The translations under genes were made by a program, and so were the position numbers. Below, one piece after another: positions 5,400 to 11,035 of a stretch of 11,035 bases of DNA. Below the pieces are notes generated by a model. It was given only the letters and a program-made list of their open reading frames with translations, did no database searches and was not told the DNA's origin. Origin of the DNA: Candidatus Kerfeldbacteria bacterium (GTDB lineage: Bacteria > Patescibacteriota > Patescibacteriia > SBBC01); contig JACQKI010000056.1 in assembly GCA_016204645.1 (NCBI GenBank), positions 1 through 11,035 of the forward strand. Reading direction: 5' to 3'. Every line of letters starts with the position of its first letter. Position 1 is the first letter of the stretch.

Positions 5400-7217
5400 T
5401 CAGGCAACCACGACTGCCTTGATACGCCGAGTGCCAGCGGCACTGGACTTTTCAGACGTAATCGAAAATTGGCCGATTTCGAGCGTGTGTTCGACGTGCG
5501 GTCCGCCGCATATTTCTTTTGAAAAATCGCCGACCGAATAGACCCGAACGCGGTCAGGGTAGCGTTCGCGGAAAAACGACAGAGCGCCGGATTCCAACGC
5601 CTCGGACAACGGAACTTCTTTCCACGAAACCCGCAAATCGCGCTGAATTTGCTGGTTGACCAGGTCTTCTACCTGCCGGATCTGCTCGCTTGAAAGCATT
5701 GTCGGGTGCGAAAAATCAAAGCGCAGTCGCTCGGAGTTGATGTCTGATCCTTGCTGGCGGACATGAGCGCCGAGTACGGTTCGCAGCGCTTGGTGGAGCA
5801 GGTGCGTGGCGGTGTGCAAACGGGTTACCTGCGCCGCCTGCTCGGGACTCAGCTTCGATGCGTCGAGGGCGTACCCGCCGAGGCCGTGGCCGCCGAATTT
5901 CGCAACCGCGCCGGCGCGCGAGATCGCTCGATGCTCCTGAATTTTTTTCTGGACAGCGGCCAGGTCAAACTCGAAGCCTTCGCGGCGCAGCCGCTCGAGC
6001 GAGATGCCGTGGGTGGCGCGCAGCTGGAATACTTGATCAGCGGTCAGCCTGCGTTTCATCGGTTGGTCGACGGCGTCGCGGTGACGGCCGCTGGTAACGC
6101 GCTGCATGGTCGTCTCGATGAGGTGCACGAAACCCTCAGCTTCACGCTGCATCTCCTGGTTAATGGCCTGGCGTTGCTGCTGAACGAAAGGGTAGGTTTC
6201 GGCGTAGACCGCGACAACCGCAGCCACGATCGGCGGGTAAGCCGCCAGGGGGTACGGCAGCTGGTCCAACGCTCGCCGAAACACGCGGCGCAGCACGTAC
6301 CCCTGGTCTTTGTTCGAAAAACGGACGCCGTCGACGAGCAAGAAGACGGCCCCTTTGAGGTGATCGGCGACTATCCGCAGCCGCCGAGCGCGTTCGATGT
6401 CACTCTCCTCGGCCGGGCTTGCACCGGCTGCGGCCGCCGCGTCTAGGATTGGCGCAAACAGGTCGGTCTCGAATACCGTCGGCACTTTTTGGAGTACCAT
6501 GGCTAACCTCTCGAGGCCCATGCCAGTGTCGACATTCTTAGTTGGCAGCTCAGTACACCGGCCGGCCTCGTCCTGAAAGTATTCCATGAAGACTAAGTTC
6601 CATATTTCGACGAACCGACCGCAGGCGCAGTTCGGTCGACAGTGCTGGCCGCGCTCGCAGGCTTCGTCGCGGCGCTGGTAGTGAATTTCGGATGATGGTC
6701 CGCACGGTCCGGTCGTTCCGGGCGGACCCCACCAGTTGTCGCTCCGACCGAAGTCGCTGATGCGTTGATCCGGCAGGTGTCGTTGCCAGAGCTTAATGGC
6801 TTGGATGTCCTTGCCAGCTGCCTGATCGCCACTGAACACGGTGGCCCAGAGTTTATGTTTCGGCAGCTTGAAGGTTTTTGTCAGGCATTCCCACGCCAGG
6901 TCGATGGCCCCCTGCTTGGAGTAATCACCGATTGAAAAATTTCCGAGCATTTCAAAAAATGTCAGGTGGGTGGCGTCGCCGACCGAGTCAATATCGGAGG
7001 TGCGGAAACACCGCTGGACGCTGGTCAGGCGGCGGTTGCCGAAGGCCGAGAGCGGGTCGGCCTGTCCGAGCAGGTACGGCTTGAACTGCTGCATGCCGGC
7101 GGTGGTCAGGAGTACCGACGGGTCATTGCCTGGGATCAGCGACGCTGACGGTACCACCTGGTGTTGCCGGTCGGAAAAGAAAGCTACGAATTTTTTCCGG
7201 ATATTAGCCGCGGTCAT
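5400..7217 (-). CDS. alaS: Alanyl-tRNA synthetase, reduced form (no beta-barrel insert, no C-Ala domain)
   Basis: It charges tRNA-Ala and clears mischarged Ser/Gly-tRNA. The class II catalytic core is present: SASLIPGNDPSVLLTTAGMQ (24-43), RCFRTSDIDSVGDATHLTFFEMLGNFSIGDY (split at 69-99), GPPGTTGPCGPSSEIHY (164-180), EIWNLVFMEYF (204-214), KNVDTGMGLERL (227-238). The editing site has HTATH (468-472) and C570/H574 in CGGPHV. At 605 residues it is far below E. coli AlaRS (876). The protein passes from the helical domain to the HxxxH motif through about 35 residues, without the usual DxTPFYAESGGQ-type barrel, and ends at GTRRIKAVVVA where the coiled coil and C-Ala would begin. ATG 7217 overlaps mnmA by 14 nt; the N-terminus fits the family. 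No SD is seen. Confidence 0.96.
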   Translation of the reverse strand: MTAANIRKKFVAFFSDRQHQVVPSASLIPGNDPSVLLTTAGMQQFKPYLLGQADPLSAFGNRRLTSVQRCFRTSDIDSVGDATHLTFFEMLGNFSIGDYSKQGAIDLAWECLTKTFKLPKHKLWATVFSGDQAAGKDIQAIKLWQRHLPDQRISDFGRSDNWWGPPGTTGPCGPSSEIHYQRRDEACERGQHCRPNCACGRFVEIWNLVFMEYFQDEAGRCTELPTKNVDTGMGLERLAMVLQKVPTVFETDLFAPILDAAAAAGASPAEESDIERARRLRIVADHLKGAVFLLVDGVRFSNKDQGYVLRRVFRRALDQLPYPLAAYPPIVAAVVAVYAETYPFVQQQRQAINQEMQREAEGFVHLIETTMQRVTSGRHRDAVDQPMKRRLTADQVFQLRATHGISLERLRREGFEFDLAAVQKKIQEHRAISRAGAVAKFGGHGLGGYALDASKLSPEQAAQVTRLHTATHLLHQALRTVLGAHVRQQGSDINSERLRFDFSHPTMLSSEQIRQVEDLVNQQIQRDLRVSWKEVPLSEALESGALSFFRERYPDRVRVYSVGDFSKEICGGPHVEHTLEIGQFSITSEKSSAAGTRRIKAVVVA

Positions 7218-8313
7218 CGATGACGTTCAAGGCTGGCAACCAAACGCGCTCAATTTCAGCACCGCCCAAGACTACGGCTCCGCGGTAGAGGACGGCGTAC
7301 TGACCAGGAGCCACGGCCCGCTGCGGCTGGTCAAATCGAATCACGGCGCTGCCAGTAGGTTGGATTGCCACTCGGGCACCCACCAGTGGCTGTCGGTAGC
7401 GCAGCCGCACCCTGCAGTTGAGCTCAGTCGTCGGCGGCGGGACTAACCAGTGCACCGGGGCAGTCAGCAGCTGCTGACTGTACAGTAACGGGTCGTCGTG
7501 GCCCCGTCCGACGATCAGCGTACCGGTGGCTGGCAGTTTGGCCGCTACGTAGTACGGCTGGCCGCCGCCGACTCCTAAACCGTGGCGCTGCCCGACCGTG
7601 AACAACCCCAGTCCCGCATGCGTACCAACTCTTTGTCCGTTGCTGGCGATGATCGGACCGGGGCTGGGAGGTAAGACAGACTGCAAGAACCGCCTGACTT
7701 TCAGTGGGCCGACAAAGCACACCCCCTGGCTATCGGGCCGATCAGCGTTCGGCAAACCAAACGCTCGAGCCAGCGTCCTGACCTCGGGCTTACGGTACCG
7801 GCCGATCGGAAACAGTACCTGCGCCAGCGATGGCTGCGGTAAAGCGCACAGAAAGTACGACTGGTCTTTGGCGACGTCGACTCCGGCGAGCAGGCGCAAA
7901 CCAGACCGCGTCCGGCTGATGCGGGCATAGTGGCCGGTCGCCAGCCGGGCACCGCGCGACCGCGCCCAATCGGCTAGCCACCCGAACTTGACGTGCTGAT
8001 TGCAGAGTACGTCCGGGTTGGGCGTGCGACCGCGCGCGTACCCGTCGAGGAATCGTGAGATGACCTGCCGATGGTACAGCTGCTCGACATTGACGGTCTG
8101 GACGGGGATGCTGAGACGTCGACCGACTGCCTGAACCGCGGCCAGGTCTTCTTGCCATGTGCAGTTCACCACGTCGACGAATCCCCTAACCAACTCGGAG
8201 GCGTACTTCAGGTAGACTCCGGAGACGCGGTATCCTTGGCGCTGCAGCAGAGCAGCCGCGACCGCCGAATCGACTCCGCCCGAAAGCGCGACGATGACTC
8301 GAGCTCGCCTCAT
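7204..8313 (-). CDS. mnmA: tRNA-specific 2-thiouridylase MnmA
   Basis: MnmA makes 2-thiouridine at wobble position 34 of tRNA-Lys, -Glu and -Gln, using ATP to adenylate U34 and a persulfide sulfur. The protein has 369 residues, normal for the family. The PP-loop SGGVDS is at 11-16. The catalytic pair is C104 in GRTPNPDVLCNQHVKFG and C199 in DSQGVCFVG. ATGHYARI (125-132), KDQSYFL (149-155) and GQRHGLGVGGGQPYYV (241-256) are also conserved. ATG 8313 overlaps the stop of the upstream gene in ATGA, suggesting coupling, and its own stop lies within alaS. No sulfur donor gene (IscS or TusA type) is in the window. Confidence 0.95.
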   Translation of the reverse strand: MRRARVIVALSGGVDSAVAAALLQRQGYRVSGVYLKYASELVRGFVDVVNCTWQEDLAAVQAVGRRLSIPVQTVNVEQLYHRQVISRFLDGYARGRTPNPDVLCNQHVKFGWLADWARSRGARLATGHYARISRTRSGLRLLAGVDVAKDQSYFLCALPQPSLAQVLFPIGRYRKPEVRTLARAFGLPNADRPDSQGVCFVGPLKVRRFLQSVLPPSPGPIIASNGQRVGTHAGLGLFTVGQRHGLGVGGGQPYYVAAKLPATGTLIVGRGHDDPLLYSQQLLTAPVHWLVPPPTTELNCRVRLRYRQPLVGARVAIQPTGSAVIRFDQPQRAVAPGQYAVLYRGAVVLGGAEIERVWLPALNVIDDRG

Positions 8314-9113
8314 GCCGAAGACTCTAGCACAGCCACGGCTGAACCTTCAAGTCGCCGGTACTGTTCAATCACCTGCTGCAGTACGGCCAGCCCGAGGCTC
8401 AAGCGCGGGCCTGGGCGGTTGAGTAGCGAATCGTCGATGGCGTGCACCCGTCGCGCCTGAATGACGGGTAGCGCTGCCCAACCTGGACGTGCGTAAACTG
8501 CGTTGAGGTTTGGCTTTCCTTTTGTATTGCACCAGGAAACCACCATCAGGTCCGGATTAAAAGCGCGGACGTCACCCAACGTCACCGGGTAGCTAGGAGC
8601 GCTGTTGGTAGCCAGCCCGCGGCCGCCTGCCAGTCGTAGCATCTCGGGTACCCAATTTCCAGACACCGAGGGCGGGTGCATCCACTCTTCGACGTATACG
8701 TGGATTGGTCTGCCAGTCGATGCTGTGACGTGGCCGAGGGCTTGGGTAAAGGAGTCTGATAGCTTTTTCCCGGCTGCGGGCCGCCCGATAGCGTTGGCAA
8801 GCTGTACGAATGAAGCGCGTACGTCTGCTAAGGATTGAACGTCAAGGTGCAAGACGTTCAATCCAAGTTTTCGAAGACTGACGGTTATGGAACGCTGCAC
8901 AAAAGTCGAGGTTACAACCAGGTCCGGTCGGAGTGCAGCCACCGATTCGAGTTCGGGATCTGTCCAGCCACCAACAGTCGTACGTCCCCGACCGATGCCT
9001 GAAGGCCAATCGCACAGCTCAGTCACGCCAACCAGGCCGTCGGCCGCGCCTAGGGCGCAGACGATTTCAGTCGCCGCGGGGGCGAGGCTAACGATGCGGG
9101 GAAACTTCGACAC
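8310..9113 (-). CDS. Cytoplasmic BtuF-like (cobalamin-type) binding protein, helical-backbone metal receptor fold
   Basis: The 267 residues match the Peripla_BP_2/BtuF-FhuD family: IVSLAPAATEIVCALGAADGLVGVTELCDWP (7-37, split), ELESVAALRPDLVV (54-67), EEWMHPPSVSGNWVPEMLRL (142-161), FNPDLMVVSWC (185-195), and RRVHAIDDSLLNRPGPRLSLGL. The CDWP and GNWVPEM signatures place it in a subgroup usually annotated as cobalamin-binding protein. There is no signal peptide, lipobox or membrane segment, unlike true ABC-transporter receptors, and no permease or ATPase is adjacent. The start is GTG 9113: a TGA lies two codons upstream in frame, and the family core begins at residue 5. Its ligand is unknown. 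It opens a likely operon with mnmA and alaS. Confidence 0.85.
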   Translation of the reverse strand: MSKFPRIVSLAPAATEIVCALGAADGLVGVTELCDWPSGIGRGRTTVGGWTDPELESVAALRPDLVVTSTFVQRSITVSLRKLGLNVLHLDVQSLADVRASFVQLANAIGRPAAGKKLSDSFTQALGHVTASTGRPIHVYVEEWMHPPSVSGNWVPEMLRLAGGRGLATNSAPSYPVTLGDVRAFNPDLMVVSWCNTKGKPNLNAVYARPGWAALPVIQARRVHAIDDSLLNRPGPRLSLGLAVLQQVIEQYRRLEGSAVAVLESSA

Positions 9114-9119
9114 CCCTCA

Positions 9120-9128
9120 ACCATAGCA
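9120..9128 (-). promoter_or_regulatory. Extended -10 promoter, leaderless, of the metal-receptor/mnmA/alaS operon
   Basis: The minus strand reads TGCTATGGT: a TG-N extension and TATGGT (four of six to TATAAT). Exactly 6 nt separate it from the GTG start at 9113, so a transcript beginning at the normal distance would start at the start codon itself. There is no correctly spaced SD and no convincing -35. It lies in the 37-nt gap after the ATPase gene. Confidence 0.5.
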
Positions 9129-9150
9129 ACTCTTTTGCGTCTAAACCAGA

Positions 9151-10881
9151 CTAGGGGTGAACGACTTGGCCAGGCTCAAGTCGCTGCGAGCTCGGAGACG
9201 CTGGTTGCGGCCAGGGCGACGGCAGTGAGCGGACTTGGTTGTCAGCCTGGTTTTGGGGCTTAGACCATTCTGTCCGCGGCGGTCTCGGGCGATCCGAAGC
9301 TTGACGCGGTGCCGGTGGCCGGCTCGGCCGGGGCGGCTTACCCCCGGCAAAAGTCACGGGCGGCTGCTTGAGTGCTTCGGATAAGGAAATCGGAGCCGGG
9401 GTGGAGATGACGTTCGGCTCTTCGACCACGTCCTGGCTGCCGAGGTCAATCGTCGGTCGACTCGGTCGAGCGACCGGCGGTTCGATTTCAGCCGCTTCAT
9501 TCTCCCCTTCAGCCGCGCCCTTAAATATTTCACCCACACCGCTCCAGCGCATGATTTTTTCTTCGACCTGCTCACGCGCATTGGCGTAACGTTCGCGCGA
9601 TACGCGAATTATCTTTTCACGGTTATCGGCTTTCGGGTAGGCTTGATCGATCGGCGGCAAACCAGTGGCCGAGAAGGGGTCGGAGGACACGCCATCAATC
9701 ATCAATTTTAGGTAAATGTCGTATTTCGTCAGGTTGACCAGGTCGGTTTCAGTGAAAACCGGCGCAAATTCTTTTTCTAAAAATTCGGCGTCAGCTGCGC
9801 CAATCCGAAAGCAGGCGATGGTCCCGACGTTGCCGAAAACGGCGGCCTGAACCGTTTCGGACAGCTGCTCAATGTACTGGTGCGCAATGATCAAGTTAAG
9901 GTGGTACTTACGGGCCTCGGACAGGATGGTGGCAAAAGATTCAGTCGCGAAGTTTTGAAATTCGTCAACGTACATGTAAAAATCCCGCCGCTGCGTCTCA
10001 GGTACGTCAATCCGGCTCATGGCTGCCAGTTGAAGTTTAGTGATCATCATTGCCCCCAGCAGCGAACTATTGTCTTCGCCGATCCGACCCTTTGATAAAT
10101 TCATCAGCAAAATCTTGCCTTCATCCATGAGCCAGCGTAGATCGAACGACGATTTCGGCTGGCCGACAATGTTTCGGATGACGGATGACGACAAAAACTG
10201 TCCGACTTTATTTTGAATCGGGCTGATCGCCTCGGTGCGAAACTGGTTGGAATAGGCGGAAAATTCGTCGACCCAGAAGGCTTTGACAATCGGATCGCTA
10301 ACCTTGCCAACGATCTTGGCGCGATAGCGCTTATCGACCAGCAGTCGCGTCACGCCGAGCAGGGTCGAGCCCGGATACTCAAGCAGCGACAGAATGCAAT
10401 TGCGGAGCACGTATTCGAGTCGGGGTCCCCAAGAGTCGACCCAGATCTTTTTAAAGACGGCGATTAGTCCGGATGAGACCAGGTGTCGGTGGTTCGGGTC
10501 AACCGCCTCGAGTACGTTAAATGAGATGGGGTAGTCGAAGTCAGCTGGATTGAAGTAGATGACGTCGTTGATCCGATGGGCCGGAATGAAATCAATGACT
10601 TTTTCAACCAGATCGCCCAACGGATCGATCACCACCAGGCCATGTCCCTTGTCGACGTCGGACATGATCATGTTCTCGAGCATGGTTGATTTACCCATGC
10701 CGGTTTTTCCGATCAAGTAGGCATGCCGACGACGGTCGTCAGTTTTGATACCGAACTTTCGGCGAACGTTGTGGTAATTAGTCTCCGCAAAGTACGTAAT
10801 CTCGTCCTCGCGATGATCCGATTCTGGCTGAGGCGGGACAATCGTCGGCGGTGGTTGAAGCTGGGGCTGTAGTGATGGCAT
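9151..10881 (-). CDS. TraD/VirD4-like (HerA/FtsK superfamily) soluble DNA-translocating ATPase
   Basis: The 576-residue protein has a short Pro/Gln-rich N-terminus (1-20), then FAETNYHNVRRKFGIKTDDR, Walker A GKTGMGKST (58-66), LVVIDPLGD (82-90), a middle all-alpha region (about 125-240), ILLMNLSKGRIG (257-268), Walker B YMYVDEFQNF (302-311), SEARKYHLNLIIAHQY (321-336) with the sensor Gln, and a TraM-recognition-like end GNVGTIACFRIGAADAEFLEKEF (350-372). Residues from about 460 on are a disordered, Pro-rich and finally basic tail. Unlike VirD4/TraG/TraD it has no N-terminal membrane helices. This family is widespread in CPR genomes and annotated as type IV secretion/conjugation; its real role there is not known. 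ATG 10881 is 3 nt after the previous stop; no relaxase, VirB4 or pilin gene is visible. Confidence 0.85.
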   Translation of the reverse strand: MPSLQPQLQPPPTIVPPQPESDHREDEITYFAETNYHNVRRKFGIKTDDRRRHAYLIGKTGMGKSTMLENMIMSDVDKGHGLVVIDPLGDLVEKVIDFIPAHRINDVIYFNPADFDYPISFNVLEAVDPNHRHLVSSGLIAVFKKIWVDSWGPRLEYVLRNCILSLLEYPGSTLLGVTRLLVDKRYRAKIVGKVSDPIVKAFWVDEFSAYSNQFRTEAISPIQNKVGQFLSSSVIRNIVGQPKSSFDLRWLMDEGKILLMNLSKGRIGEDNSSLLGAMMITKLQLAAMSRIDVPETQRRDFYMYVDEFQNFATESFATILSEARKYHLNLIIAHQYIEQLSETVQAAVFGNVGTIACFRIGAADAEFLEKEFAPVFTETDLVNLTKYDIYLKLMIDGVSSDPFSATGLPPIDQAYPKADNREKIIRVSRERYANAREQVEEKIMRWSGVGEIFKGAAEGENEAAEIEPPVARPSRPTIDLGSQDVVEEPNVISTPAPISLSEALKQPPVTFAGGKPPRPSRPPAPRQASDRPRPPRTEWSKPQNQADNQVRSLPSPWPQPASPSSQRLEPGQVVHP

Positions 10882-10884
10882 AGT

Positions 10885-11035
10885 TTAGACGGGAAGATTA
10901 TCGGGCGCCGCTCCGTGTTTGCCCGGAATCGTCGGCTGGATCGACGGGGGCGCGATGACCACGGGCGGCGGTACGGCACTAGCCGGTGGTTCGGGCTCGA
11001 GTGCCGACGACGGCGTTTCTTGAGCAGGCGCGAAC
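10885..11035 (-). CDS. C-terminal end of an unidentified proline-rich protein (5' part outside window)
   Basis: An open minus-strand frame enters from the window edge and ends in TAA 3 nt before the ATPase start. The 49 residues seen (FAPAQETPSSALEPEPPASA, then VPPPVVIAPPSIQPTIPGKH, ending GAAPDNLPV) are mostly Pro, Ala and small residues, so this is a disordered tail. Frame choice rests on the lack of stops, coding-like third positions and the tight join to the next gene. The identity of the protein cannot be told; being in the same operon, it may act with the ATPase. Confidence 0.6.
   Translation of the reverse strand, partial: FAPAQETPSSALEPEPPASAVPPPVVIAPPSIQPTIPGKHGAAPDNLPV

Noticed and set aside
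5384..5420. Search for an intrinsic terminator between alaS and the infA promoter.
   Set aside because: Only a 4-bp GGTT/AACC pairing is seen and the nearby T-run belongs to the promoter spacer, so no terminator is called.
5751..6446. A 231-codon plus-strand open frame inside alaS.
   Set aside because: It lies wholly opposite conserved AlaRS motifs and has no recognisable domain or start signal.
6970..7446. A 158-codon plus-strand open frame across the mnmA-alaS junction.
   Set aside because: Antisense to two confident genes; no family resemblance.
10713..10979. 88-codon minus-strand open frame over the start of the ATPase gene.
   Set aside because: It overlaps the Walker A region in another frame and is Arg/Ser-rich without a family; the two-gene reading of this region is better.

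Overview
This window looks like a chromosomal segment of a Patescibacteria/CPR bacterium, possibly Saccharibacteria-like but not assignable further from sequence alone. The reasons are: an alanyl-tRNA synthetase reduced to about 605 residues that lacks both the beta-barrel insert before the editing domain and the C-terminal C-Ala domain; a soluble TraD/VirD4-like ATPase of a type common in CPR genomes; an RNA polymerase alpha subunit without its C-terminal domain; and very tight gene packing. The DNA is GC-rich by eye. TGA is used as a normal stop (rpsI, infA, alaS and the metal-receptor gene), so this is not a UGA-recoding CPR lineage. Every gene I can support is on the minus strand, so transcription runs from the high-coordinate end to the low-coordinate end.

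Layout in transcription order: (1) 11035-9151: the proline-rich C-terminus of an unidentified protein, then a TraD/VirD4-like DNA-pumping ATPase 3 nt later. (2) 9128-5400: a likely three-gene operon with a leaderless-type promoter and a GTG start: a cytoplasmic BtuF-like (cobalamin-type) binding protein, mnmA (tRNA 2-thiouridylase) and alaS. The genes overlap by 4 and 14 nt. (3) 5386-1349: the alpha ribosomal operon infA-rpmJ-rpsM-rpsK-rpsD-rpoA-rplQ-rplM-rpsI. It has its own promoter (TTGACA, 17 bp, extended -10) and a leader of about 100 nt ending in a perfect 10-bp hairpin just before the infA start. Most genes are separated by 1-3 nt or overlap. (4) 1321-1: an extended -10 element almost abutting the start of a polysaccharide flippase of the MOP superfamily, whose 3' end lies outside the window.

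Most of the window serves translation and transcription: initiation factor, six ribosomal proteins of known position in the alpha/L13-S9 clusters plus L36, RNA polymerase alpha, tRNA charging and wobble-base thiolation. Features worth a second look are the missing alpha-CTD, the doubly reduced AlaRS, the leaderless-type promoters, the infA leader hairpin, a Shine-Dalgarno sequence embedded in the poly-Glu codons of rpoA, N-terminal extensions on IF-1, S11 and S9, and a binding protein with no signal peptide and no transporter nearby. I see no tRNA or rRNA gene, CRISPR array, insertion sequence or convincing Rho-independent terminator, and no gene-free stretch longer than about 155 nt.
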